NCBI GenBank assembly: GCA_027563935.2
Contig: CM050448.1
Span: forward strand, 66,721,843-66,785,842
Length of the DNA: 64,000 nucleotides
Origin: Costus lasius
Taxonomy: Eukaryota; Streptophyta; Magnoliopsida; Zingiberales; Costaceae
Reading direction: 5' to 3'
The notes below the pieces were generated by a model. It was not told the DNA's origin. It saw only the letters and a list, made by a program, of their open reading frames with translations, and did no database searches. Both the position numbers and the translations under genes were made by a program. Positions 13,501 to 22,313 of the stretch are shown piece by piece; position 1 is the stretch's first letter, and every line of letters starts with the position of its first letter.

Positions 13501-16500
13501 ATTCAACTGCCCCAAACTCCTACAATAGAAATTTTGAATCCCCAACCTAACAAAATTCCAAAAGACCAATTAGAAAAAAAAAAAAAGCATATATCTAAAA
13601 TGTTAGAAGAATATTGTTTTTTATTATAAATTAAAAATAAAATAAACTCAAAACAATTTGAACAAAAAACTAAAACCACAAAGAACCAACAGAAAACATA
13701 TCAATCTTCAGTTTTGGACTTGGAGTTCAATGCAGGTATGATATGCAACTTAAATTGATACTAACCCATGCCTACCCTACCATGATCCTTTAGCCCTTCT
13801 CATTCCATATAGGTTGAGCCTTCCTCAATAACTTCTTCTTTGAGCTCATTCACCATAGGTTGTGAAAATTGTCTCATTAGCAACCATCACTAGCTTCTAT
13901 ATCCATAGGACTGTAAAATCAATCTCAAATCTTTACATGATGTCAATTCTTAGCTAAATGACCTATATTTAAAGCACCATATATTTGAAAATGTCTTTGG
14001 TAAATAAAATAGGTCGGAACCAGTCCAGTGTTGCAGCAGCGGGAGCAAGCGCAAACGGGAGAAAAGAGAAGGAGAAGAAGAAGAGGACAGGAAGAAGGAG
14101 AGGAAGAGGGAAAGAAGAGGAGCAGAGAGCTAGGGCGGCACCACAAGCTCCTCTTTCTCTTCTTCTTCTTTATTCTTCTTCTTCTTCCTTGTTCTTCTTC
14201 CTCTTCTTCCTCCTCATTTTCTTCTCCCCCCTCCTTTTCTTCTTCCCCACATCCACCCAGTTCCACCGAGATCTCGCCTGGTTCAGCCGGGCACAAGTCT
14301 AACTACTGAACCTTGCTTAAAACTACTTCGATAATAATCTATAACATCACTGCAATGGGGATGGCAAACATAAGATGATGAGGCATATAATATTTTTCTT
14401 GTCCAAAAATCACTGTGCTCTAATGCTTAACTGCAAACGTTCAAAGATAACCATGTCAATCAGAAAATTAAGATATGGTGAAATAAAAAGAACAATCATT
14501 TCAATAAAGTTCTACACACCTCATTAGATCTCCTCTGATGAATATCAAGTTCACAAGAAGAGGAGTCGTCCTTTTTATTAGAGGAATCAGGAGGTACTTT
14601 GTTCTGTAGGAACTCTTTTGCATTAACTTCACGTGAATCATCTTTTGGAACATCTTCATGGGGTTCTTGGACTAAATTCTGGAAATCTGAACTGGTTTTC
14701 CTGACTTGATAGGAAGCTTCATTTCTCAGTACAGGCACCTCAGACAACACAGTGCGGCTATTTTCATGTTTCCTTTTATTTTGAGAAGTATATTTTGTAA
14801 GAGAAGATTGAACAAAATTATTCCTGGGATAATTGCTATCGGTTTCTAGTCTAGAATGATTTATTGTCTTCTCATCAATCTTAAAAGTGTCACTTGGCTG
14901 TTTAAGGAGATAGGAAGGTACACAAGGTTCCCTCACTTCTGGTGCTGTACTTATCAATTCTTTTGGCATGGAACTTTCCTTTTCCTGATCTATCTTGGTG
15001 ACTCGCGGCATGGTTACAGAACTGCATTTAAGAGATTTCTGGCTGTGACCATCTTCATAAGATAATTCCATGTCTGATTCCTTCTCAGGCTCTTCAAGTC
15101 TATTAACAGCATATTTGCACTCGTTCAGACAGTATATCTTCTCAATCTCTGCCCTTACAGAGAGCATAAGGGCATCCTCATTTGTGAAAAATATTTTCCG
15201 CTTATCAGGAGTAACATTCACATCATATGATATGGTTGGTATGGTAAAATTCAAGATTACAATAGGAAATTGTTTAGAATTTGAATATCTAAATAACTCA
15301 TTAAAGAGTTTGCTGATCTTTGGCATATCAACAGGTCTGTCATTTATAAAGAAGTACTGCCTGTCGCCTAATGTACGACCACAACCATATCGAGGCTTGG
15401 AAATGAAACCCTCAACTTTGCAACCTTCATATATACAGATGTTCAGTGGGTCCAAGAATTGGAAGGTACTCAGACCAAACACAGTTATGATGTTATCTTT
15501 CAGTGAACAGTTTCCTTGAGTTTTCAGCAACACAGACTTTGAGTTTTTGCCAGTTGTATTTGTGCAAAGGAGTCGAACACCCTTAGCGATTAAGGCATAT
15601 GCCTAAGACAAAGAAATAAAATTTATAGGAATTGCTTAAGAAATTAATTGCACTGAAAACATCGTCATTTGAATTATCAAGATATATAGTGCAAAAGAGA
15701 GTACCGGCAGAAGGAACTAAGCAGATGCTGAAAAAAAAATACCAACATATGCGTAGGTCATCTCGGAGACTAGTCTACTTTCCACAAGAAGACAGAGAAA
15801 CAATCATAGACTTTGAGTATTGTAGTTCACAATTAGAAATTTTATATATTTAGAAGAATGTTTTTAGTGTTCAAATGAGTGAAGTATCGGAAAGAAAAAA
15901 GAAACAAAGGTATCGATTTTTTTAACAGAACATGGGAGAGGCCTCTCACATTCAGTAAAGATACGAGCTTTGCATATTCTCGTCGTATGTTCCGACTGAA
16001 ATCCTTACTTCTCACTGGCAAAGTGGAGAATAACTTCTCAACAGTCACAGTTGTTCCAACCTGTCGTGCGATCTTCCTCTCAGTTTTCACTATCCCAGAA
16101 TGATCATAGACTAAGTGTGTTCCAAGTGACTCATTTTTAGTCCTTGTCTCGATTATTAAATCTCCCAACGTACAAAGGGAGCTCAGTGCTTCTCCTCTAA
16201 ATCCAAAAGTCCTCAAAGAGTGAAGATCCGAAAATTCCGAAATCTTAGACGTGTGGTGTTTAAGCGCAAGGACCTGCAGCGCATCAAAAAAGTAATAAAT
16301 CAAAACAAACAAAAGGCGAAAGGAAACAAATTTATTGTTCCACGTGCCAAAGCCATGATGATAGTTACTGATGGTAGCGTGCAAACTTGTTAAAAATCGA
16401 AGAGCAGAGTAAAACACGATACTAGAAGGGGAAAAACACCACGCTCAATCAGAACAACGATGAAATAAGAACCCGCAGCACCTAGTATACCTGAAAATTT

Positions 16501-16718
16501 TCGGGCGAGATTCCACAGCCGTTATCAATGACTTTGAAGTACTTTTCCCCGTATTCATTCAGATTTATCTCAATAATGCTGGCACCAGCATCCAAACTAT
16601 TCTCAACCAACTCCTTGACTGCGGATGAAAGGTCCAAAATCACTTGCCCTGAACAAATTCTATGTACGACTGCCCTGTTGATTGGCTTGATGAGCTGTGA
16701 AGCAGCCTCTCCGCCCAT
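4390..16718 (-). CDS. PMS1: DNA mismatch repair protein PMS1 (MutL family), ten exons, 3' end outside window
   Basis: Plant PMS1 (counterpart of human PMS2) pairs with MLH1 to form the MutL-alpha endonuclease of nuclear mismatch repair. Ten exons joined by GT..AG introns give 844 codons in unbroken phase: 16491-16718, 15950-16273, 14520-15602, 12565-12839, 12345-12471, 7124-7192, 6860-6933, 5854-5919, 4683-4786 and 4390-4571. The GHKL ATPase motifs are present: [12 protein letters not shown] near residue 35 (Glu36, Asn40), DNGCGI at 65-70, GFRGEAL at 100-106 and GTTVTV near 149. The endonuclease metal motif DQHA(X)2E(X)4E runs from residue 701 to 712, and ACR lies at 826-828. A variable linker fills roughly residues 340-640. 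The CPHGRP-containing C-terminus is missing because intron 10 runs off the left edge. The start ATG at 16718 fits the family's short N-terminal extension. Family assignment is secure; exon edges were set by consensus sites and known plant PMS1 order. Confidence 0.95.
4683..4786 (-). CDS. PMS1: PMS1 exon 9
   Basis: This 104-base exon contains [20 protein letters not shown] and [12 protein letters not shown], matching the APPGKHF/PYSKNITFG segment of plant PMS1. The acceptor is GTCAG|AAAG and the donor GAAG|GTGC, phase 1. Confidence 0.92.
4787..5853 (-). other. PMS1 intron 8
   Basis: A 1067-bp AT-rich intron. It holds a perfect 150-bp tandem duplication at 5275-5574 and, at 4920-5230, a stretch of repeated AACCAAACTGAAA-like words. 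No exon is seen. Confidence 0.75.
5275..5574. repeat. Perfect 150-bp tandem duplication
   Basis: The unit 5275-5424, starting GATCCCACGTTTC and ending CTTTAGGATTT, is repeated directly at 5425-5574 with no difference seen. The plus-strand frame reads [14 protein letters not shown], which loosely resembles the CDNxxAIxLSKN segment of Copia RNase H, so the unit may derive from a decayed retroelement. Confidence 0.9.
5854..5919 (-). CDS. PMS1: PMS1 exon 8
   Basis: This 66-base exon, read in the phase left by exon 7, gives [15 protein letters not shown] and then STNMQIIR. It matches the conserved ELSPEEE segment of plant PMS1. The acceptor is ATCCAG|GCC and the donor ATCAG|GTAC, phase 2. Other frames of this stretch are meaningless. 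Confidence 0.9.
5920..6859 (-). other. PMS1 intron 7
   Basis: A 940-bp intron of ordinary AT-rich sequence. I see no gene, repeat array or RNA in it. Confidence 0.7.
6860..6933 (-). CDS. PMS1: PMS1 exon 7 (second half of DQHA(X)2E(X)4E)
   Basis: This 74-base exon opens with [10 protein letters not shown] (residues 703-712), completing the endonuclease motif with Glu707 and Glu712. The acceptor is ATGCAG|CATG and the donor CTTAA|GTAAAG, phase 2. Confidence 0.93.
7124..7192 (-). CDS. PMS1: PMS1 exon 6 (QFNLGFI strand, first half of DQHA motif)
   Basis: This is a 23-codon exon, residues 680-702, beginning [11 protein letters not shown] and ending in IIDQ. The acceptor is TTTAG|GTC and the donor CAG|GTTT. 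It supplies Asp701 and Gln702 of the metal-binding motif; the next exon supplies His-Ala. It is separated from exon 5 by a 5.15-kb intron. Confidence 0.93.
7536..7760. repeat. Intronic repeat with GGAGAA-rich tail
   Basis: Begins AAGGTTTTGAAAGCCGATC, contains ACCGGTGGCGAAACCGG, then an AGGAGAAGG-type purine tract with GGAGCTCGAA duplicated. It resembles 14005-14290 in layout. Confidence 0.4.
8430..9478 (+). pseudogene. Decayed Copia pol fragment (reverse transcriptase to RNase H)
   Basis: Reading across frames on the plus strand gives Copia landmarks in the correct order: [10 protein letters not shown], then [12 protein letters not shown], then a QMDxKNAFL-like stretch, [25 protein letters not shown], and finally [28 protein letters not shown] residues, the RNase H ETEY block. 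Stops and frameshifts are frequent and there are no LTRs nearby. It lies inside PMS1 intron 5, antisense to the gene, and is unrelated at close range to the right-hand Copia elements. Confidence 0.8.
12096..12180 (+). pseudogene. trnS-GCU: Decayed plastid-type tRNA-Ser(GCU)
   Basis: The segment GGAGAGATGGCTGAGTGGAC matches the 5' half of plant plastid trnS-GCU, and the anticodon loop TTGCTAA (anticodon GCU) and variable arm ATGAGTTATTCGTAC are recognisable. The anticodon stem base, T stem (GAGGA against CCCTC) and acceptor 3' side (TCTAACC) carry mismatches, so it is probably not functional. It lies about 165 bp from PMS1 exon 5, within intron 5. It is most simply a fragment of plastid DNA moved to the nucleus. 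Confidence 0.8.
12345..12471 (-). CDS. PMS1: PMS1 exon 5 (start of C-terminal domain)
   Basis: The exon completes Arg637 and runs to residue 679. It includes [20 protein letters not shown], which matches the conserved lead-in to the PMS1 dimerisation and endonuclease domain. The acceptor is CTCAG|GCAT and the donor CAG|GTTG, phase 0. Confidence 0.9.
12565..12839 (-). CDS. PMS1: PMS1 exon 4 (linker)
   Basis: Residues 546 to about 637. The acceptor is TTGCAG|CAAGAT. The linker ends with [11 protein letters not shown], a segment that precedes the C-terminal domain in plant PMS1. The donor is ACTAG|GTGG, phase 2. The exact start is less certain than other exons because the linker is weakly conserved. 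Confidence 0.85.
12840..14519 (-). other. PMS1 intron 3
   Basis: A 1680-bp intron. It has a stretch of GGTTTTGGGTTGG/CAAACCC-like words at 13316-13560 and a GA- then CTT-rich tract at 14005-14260. No exon or RNA gene is seen. Confidence 0.65.
14005..14290. repeat. Purine/pyrimidine mirror tract in intron 3
   Basis: About 90 bp of GAGAAGAAGAAG-like purine sequence is followed by about 100 bp of CTTCTTCTTC pyrimidine sequence, so the plus strand could fold on itself. Flanked by GGAACCAGTCC and CCTGGTTCAGCC motifs. Confidence 0.5.
14520..15602 (-). CDS. PMS1: PMS1 exon 3 (transducer domain and start of linker)
   Basis: Residues 185-545 (361 codons). It opens with [12 protein letters not shown] after a TTAG acceptor. 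It carries the transducer segments [21 protein letters not shown] and VNVTPDKRK. It then grades into a charged, poorly conserved linker and ends before a GTGTGT donor, phase 0. Confidence 0.92.
15950..16273 (-). CDS. PMS1: PMS1 exon 2 (ATPase motifs III and IV)
   Basis: Residues 77-184. The acceptor is CTGCAG|GTCC. The exon opens with [10 protein letters not shown], carries [10 protein letters not shown] and [10 protein letters not shown], and ends LVSLLN before a GTGAGA donor, phase 0. All are hallmark segments of the MutL N-terminal ATPase. Confidence 0.93.
16491..16718 (-). CDS. PMS1: PMS1 exon 1 (ATPase motifs I and II)
   Basis: This exon encodes residues 1-76, beginning MGGEAASQ. It contains [12 protein letters not shown], with the presumed catalytic Glu36 and Mg-binding Asn40, and DNGCGI. 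It ends in FQ at a CAG|GTATAC donor, phase 0. Confidence 0.93.
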
Positions 16719-17104
16719 TCCGGAAGCTCAGATGGATCAACCTGCCGAGCAAAAAAAAAGGGAAACTAGATAGATTTAGCGGTTCTTGCCTCGTAATCCA
16801 CCGGGAAACATAGTGAAAGGCCGTCGAGAGGAGGATACTGGAATCGACATGGGCGACGGCCGATCAAAATTTTCGCTATATACGGGAAGGTGCAAGACAG
16901 GGCAGCGAACGAGGGAGAGGTAAACGAAACTAACCCTAAATGCATCAACTACGAACATTTGGCGGCAGAAGTAGCTTGCGCTCGACGATTTCTTTGGTTT
17001 ACTGCAACCGGATCGGGTAGTATTGGTTCGGAGGCGTGCAGATCCTGGATAGAAACATTGATGGATCGGGTTTATGGTGCAGATCCGAATTATAATATTA
17101 AGTA
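16719..17104 (-). other. PMS1 5' leader/upstream region with a possible leader-intron acceptor
   Basis: On the minus strand a T-rich run and GCTCGGCAG end about 28 bases before the ATG, resembling a splice acceptor, so the 5' UTR may be spliced. The stretch is less AT-rich than what follows. I do not see a convincing divergent gene. Confidence 0.35.
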
Positions 17105-18740
17105 AACGCGAATAATTAATGTATTTTTAGTAAAAAAAACGGTGATTGGGCTTTCATTTGGTTTTTGTGCCAAGTGATAAATAAAAGAGAAAGAGAGAAT
17201 AATATTTTCTCTAGTGACCAAATAAATATTTTATTTATTTTAAAAATATTTAGTAGTATTAATCTATAATATTTTTAATACATCTTTTAATTATTATTAA
17301 AAAATTAATAGTATAATTTATACTATTTTTAATAAAATTTTTAATAATAATTAATTAAAAATTTAGTTATATAATTTTTATCTTAGTAATATTTTTAATA
17401 AAAAAATTATTAATTATTAATAAAAAATTTAGGTAAATTATGATAACATAACCAAAAGTTATATATGATTAGTTAAGTAATTGACTCATTTGACTTAACT
17501 CAAACATGACACACCTCTTTATATAATCAATTAATACCTGCATAACCTATTTAATATATGAATAGACATTAAAAATATATAAAATAAATATTATATATTA
17601 AAAAAATTATTTATCATGTATTTTAAGTATATAATATTTTATACATGCATAAATATTATACAAATGGGTATACTGGTTAACTTGTTTATGGTGGACTCAA
17701 CCTGATTAATTTCAAATCATAAACTAATTGACGCAATTATGAATCGGATGAAAAAAATACTCAATTTGAACCCCACTTAAATTTGTGCTAGGTTGGATTG
17801 AGTTGCTGGATTAGGTAAGTTTTTGTCGGGTCTAAAAGTAACTAGGATGAAAAAGAAAACACATGACAAATTTGATCTTCATTGCTTGGTCAATTTTTTT
17901 TTCTCACAAACTCATGAAACATTTTGGACTAACATAATATTTCAAGATGTTTAAACATATGGGAACATTTTCCTATTTTAAATATATGAAATATCATTTC
18001 TTTTTCTTCCCTAAAAATGGTCTAAGAATCTAAGTTAGGCTGACGTGAGATAAGATTGAATGATATACATATACTATCAAATCTTTTTTCCACGGCCTAA
18101 AAGGAACATCTATATAAATACTAATATGGTTATAACATTCTGGATTAGTCTCTTGTATACATTTGTACAAACAACACTTAATAAAATTAAGACATTCAAA
18201 ACATTTTTATCTTTCTTCGTGATGTCAGAGCATCTTGATTCTCAGCAAACTACTAGCTCCTCCCTTGTCTATACTTGTTGTTGAACCATCTATTTTCACC
18301 CATGTGTATAAGTATTGGGTAAAATTAAGATTGATTTTGACTATAATTGACAAAATTAGAGGCATAAATAAAAATTAAATTAACAAAGAAAAAAATAGCA
18401 ATTGAATTTATTATTAATTAAAGAAAGTTAAAAAAACGGAAAGAATAAAATATGTCAAGAGGAAGGTGCCATTTATTTTGCAAAATAAATAAATTAATTA
18501 AAATAAATTAATTAATTATCTAGCATGTGAGCTTTCATATGAAGGAAAGAAAATTTGGCAAAGAAGGAAATGGATTATCAAATAACCAAATAATAAAAAA
18601 AAAAGGAGAAATATGGAATGGTTAGCGCCAAAATTAGAAACAAAAATGGTAAAAATATCATACAAGGAATAAAAACTATGTCATATTTAACTAAATTTGA
18701 ATTATAGAATTGTGAATCTCAATCACGATTTAGGTTGAAA
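17105..18740. other. AT-rich intergenic sequence, nothing recognised
   Basis: Dominated by TAATAATTTTTAATAA-like runs (17210-17440) and other AT-rich sequence. Short open frames only, with no homology I recognise on either strand. Confidence 0.6.
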
Positions 18741-18750
18741 AGTCCTACTT

Positions 18751-18760
18751 TATAAAAGGG
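18751..18760 (+). promoter_or_regulatory. TATA-like box of the presumed LTR
   Basis: TATAAAAGGG lies in an otherwise AT-rich approach, about 20 bases before a G13 run. Position at the start of a long non-coding LTR-like stretch makes a pol II promoter plausible. Unproven. Confidence 0.3.
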
Positions 18761-18778
18761 ATGAGGATTAAAGAATAA

Positions 18779-18791
18779 GGGGGGGGGGGGG
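18779..18791 (+). repeat. Homopolymer run of 13 G
   Basis: G13 followed by CAAGATT. A simple-sequence run that may be length-variable. Confidence 0.9.
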
Positions 18792-19084
18792 CAAGATTAA
18801 AAGAGGAGGGGACAGCCGAAACCAAAAAAAGAGAGAGGAGGAGAGGTTCTCGGCCAAAGAAAGAATGAGAGAAATTTAGCTTAGAGGGAGGCTCTCGGCA
18901 ACATAAAAAAAAGGAGGAGATACTCGAGAGAAGAAAAGAAAGGTCTCTCGGCAATTGAAGGCAATTGAAGAAGAGAGGGAGAAGAGGAGAACATCTCTTG
19001 GTGGCAAGAGAAGAAAGAGAAGAAAAAAAAAAGAATAGAGAGGATGAGGCGATTGAAAATAGAGAAGAAGAAGATGAAAGCTTT

Positions 19085-19515
19085 GATAAAAATTTATTTT
19101 TAGGATTTTATATCCTAGTCTATTCCTGGGATTCTATATCCCTCAGTTTCTGGGATTTTTATATCCTTTAAAATTTATTCCTAGGATCTTTTACATCCTA
19201 GATTATTCTTAGGATCTTTATATCCCTCAAAATTTATTCCTATGATTTTATATCCTAGATTATTCCTGGGATCTTTATATCCCTCAAAATTTATTCCTAG
19301 GATTTTATATTCTAGATTGTTCATGAGATCTTTATATCCCTCAAAACTTATTCCTAGGATTTTTATATCTTAGATTATTCCTAGAATCTTTATATCCCTC
19401 TAAATTTATTGTTAGTATTTTATATCCTAGATTGTTCCTAGGATCTTTATATCCTTCAAAATTTATTCCTAGGATTTTATATCCTATATTATTTCTGGAA
19501 TCTTTATATCCTCTA
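19085..19515. repeat. 57-bp minisatellite with internal palindromes, about 7 copies
   Basis: AAATTTATTCCTAGGA-type starts recur near 19171, 19230, 19287, 19344, 19402 and 19459, a spacing of 57-59 bp. Each unit has two half-units containing AGGATTTTATATCCTAG-like and GGGATCTTTATATCCCT-like imperfect palindromes. Confidence 0.85.
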
Positions 19516-19984
19516 ATTATGCTGTTTCAGATGAAAAGAAAATTTTATTGTGTCTCTCGAAGCCCCAACGACAGATATCTACGTGCGAAGGCATATGACG
19601 CCGAAGCCCCCTTTGTTTATCGACGCCCTTACTCATCAAACTCTACATTTAGCCGTCAGATCAACATCAAACTTCAGCCACACCCTCTCCTCGAGTGTGC
19701 GTGCCGATAGACAAACGGATCCGGCGATATGACGGCCAGATCGCTGAAATCAAATGAATTTACGCCGGAGATCCTATTTCCGCTGACCAAACTTCGAACG
19801 CTCGATTCGCCGATTCTTCACCGGACAGCACCAAACTCCAGTCACAAGTCCCCCTCGACATAGAGAAGCTACACCCAGAGCCACTTGGTCGGAGGAGCAG
19901 TGAGCGAGCGGTGGCGATGAACCCTAACCTTCGAACGCCGCTGCCGTCGTCGAAAGAGACCAAAAAAAGACAAACGACTGAGAT

Positions 19985-20400
19985 ACGTCAACAAAAATCA
20001 ACAGTCACGATTGCATCAAATCCAACGATCTGGATTACTTCAAATAGAATCCGATGGTTGAGATCAATCCTAATTAATTAATAGATTCCAACGGCTGAGA
20101 TTCGTTTATGTAAAATCAATGGTCCAGATCTAAATACAAATTAACGAACGAGATTATATCAAGTTTAATTAAACGGCCATGATCAACTTGATCAAATAAA
20201 AGAATCCAATGGTTCAGATTCATTCAATTAAAATCAACGGTTCAAATTTTAAAGTAAATCAACGATCCAGATTACTTTAAGCTTAATCGGGCGGCTCAGA
20301 TCAATCCGATTTAAGTTAGAAATCGAACGGATCAGATTAAATCAAACTTCTATCGAACGGCTCAGATCTAAACTTCAAATGAATAGCTAAGAATGATCGG
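19985..20400. repeat. Degenerate repeat field, AACGGCTCAGATC-type unit
   Basis: About a dozen variants of CAACGG(C/T)TCAGAT(C/T) occur roughly every 30-45 bp (for example CCAACGGCTGAGATT, GGCGGCTCAGATCA and CGAACGGATCAGATT), separated by AT-rich spacers containing AATCAAA. Confidence 0.7.
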
Positions 20401-20569
20401 AACATATCTAGGTCAATCCATTGGAAGAGTTTTCAAAATCTACTTCTATTTTGGTTTTTGATGATTTTCAGGTAAAAAGACACTATTTTTAGACGTTTTC
20501 AAGCAAAATCAAATATATGGAAGAGTTACCATCATCAAGAAGAAGATACATGACAAATTTCAGAAGAAT

Positions 20570-21300
20570 TGGAGCTTCAGAGCAAATTACGGCACCCCCA
20601 TTATGGATATTACGGTACCGTAATTTGACTGCACTCGCAGATCAAAATCACGGTACTGCCGTAATTCCCGAGAGGTGTTGTAATTTGAAGTTTTTCAAAC
20701 CAGAGAATTTCGTGGTATTACGGCACAACCATAATAATCTCTACGATGCCATATTTTGTAGCGTTTTTGGACAGAGATTTGATGAAGTTTACGGTACTAC
20801 TATAACGGAATTTAAGGTACCGTAATTCGAGATGGTTTTCCACCTGAAAGATTATTGAAATTACGGCACTGCCGTAACATTATTACGGCCATAATTACAA
20901 CTCAAAATAGCGATTTTTTCGATCAACATGAAGCCCGATTTTTGCGGAGATGATTGCAATCGATCTAGGCCATTAAATAGGATGCTGTAAGAAGCAAAAA
21001 GAGAGCTTTTTCCGAAACGAAGAGAAGCAAACCAAAAGCCCTAATTTTCGTCCACCAAAGAGAGAGAGAGAAATCGCCTCACATGCCGCCGCCCTAGGTT
21101 TCGCCGCTGGGAAGCATACAACGCATCTCCAGCCATGAAATTTGAGTGGAAGCTACGCATATAGGAGGAGAAGGTGTCCCACAAGTTTCAGCATGATCGG
21201 AGATCAGACGGAGGAGAAATCAACAAAAGATCGAGCGCCGCCGCCGTTCACCCAGATTATAGCCGTAATCTTCATTACGGTCGTACCGTAATTCTTCCTT
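20570..21300. repeat. Clustered ATTACGG...CCGTAAT inverted motifs
   Basis: Contains a perfect 16-bp palindrome ATTACGGTACCGTAAT at 20609-20624 and at least six related pairs (such as ACGGTACTGCCGTAATT and ATTACGGTCGTACCGTAATT). A 102-codon open frame at 20517-20825 spans part of it but has no recognised domain and is probably incidental. Confidence 0.7.
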
Positions 21301-21529
21301 TCACTCTATTTCGATTTCCAACACTATGAATTATTGTAATCTTCCCTCTATGATAGCTTAAACTCACTTTGGTACATGGAGGAGTAATTCACTTGATTTT
21401 TAATGACTAGATGACTATTTTTTCATCATTTCGTCACGTTTAATCTTAGCATGATGATTTTACTCATGTGATGATTGCTCTTAGATTCTCTTAGATCTAT
21501 ATTATTATTCATGTTTTAGAGTTTTCACC

Positions 21530-22285
21530 ATTGACTGAAAAGTAGTTGCTTGAGAACTCGGAACCCTAGAATTGCATGTTAAGAACTTTCTTAGGTTAGT
21601 TCTTATTTGTTTGATTTTAGGAGATTAATTGCCATGAATATAATATGAATCTAGGATTGAGTCTAAGTTGTCAAACGTGGAGATCTTGTGCGAAAGCAAG
21701 GAACGGAACATTGGAGAACCATGAGTAAAACTAGTGTCGAGACTCGGATGCACGAAAGTGATCCTTGAGATTCCACTAGAGATTATCAACCTAGAATTCG
21801 GACGAACGAAAGTGATCCTTGAGTTATTAGTTTGATGATTTACTTATCTTCAGCTTGGGATAAATCTTGAGCGAAAGCGAGGGTTAATCTCTGCATGATT
21901 GTCTACACGAAAGTGAGATAAACCTTTTATTAAGTAAATTACATCTTTATCATATTAAAGTTAAACTGACAAAATCTTTATTCATGTTTAGTCATAGAAA
22001 TTAAAGTGAATGAAACCCTAGTCCCATCTTCTCTCTCTGATAATTCTGTTTTAGTTTTCGATTTGCTCACTTACATAATTTCGATTACCTAGATAGTAAG
22101 AAATCAATTATTTGGTACTTGACAACACAGGTCTTTGTGGGATCGATACTTTTCTTTATTACTTCGAGTATTAGTGCACTTGCGGACACTACAAGTTTAG
22201 GGACAACAAGTTTTTGGAGCCGTGTCAGGGAGTGACAAAAGTCCCTGTACGCCAACACTTAGGTTTTGGCCGCGACACCTGAAAT
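21530..22285 (+). repeat. Gypsy-like LTR end and primer-site region, copy 1
   Basis: Contains GCTTGAGAACTCGGAACCC, several GCACGAAAGTGATCCTTGAG units, GGGATCGATACTTTTC and CTTGCGGACAC, then TTTTTGGAGCCGTG. Homologous in order and spacing to 26520-27240. Confidence 0.65.
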
Positions 22286-22313
22286 AAGTCTACCTTACTT
22301 GTATTCATAAGTG

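Larger units (their letters stand above)
18741..22300 (+). mobile_element. Probable long LTR and leader of a Gypsy-type (Athila/Tat-like) element, non-coding
   Basis: In order on the plus strand: a TATAAAAGG box (18751), a G13 run, GA-rich sequence, a 57-bp minisatellite, an AACGGCTCAGAT repeat field and an ATTACGGTACCGTAAT palindrome field. After these come CGAAAG-repeat sequence and finally GGGATCGATAC...CACTTGCGGACAC, followed by TTTTTGGAGCCGTGTCAGGG. The last resembles a degenerate primer site complementary to tRNA-Asp (TGGCGCCGTTGCCGG in Athila/Tat elements). The left LTR boundary was not found, and no gag or pol is present. The final 700 bp are repeated at 26520-27240. Confidence 0.5.

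Noticed and set aside
16890..17105. Possible divergent gene upstream of PMS1
   Set aside because: Only 71 codons, with no known family or supporting splice pattern seen.
20517..20825. 102-codon plus-strand frame
   Set aside because: Overlaps the ATTACGG palindrome field inside a non-coding LTR-like region, with no domain recognised.
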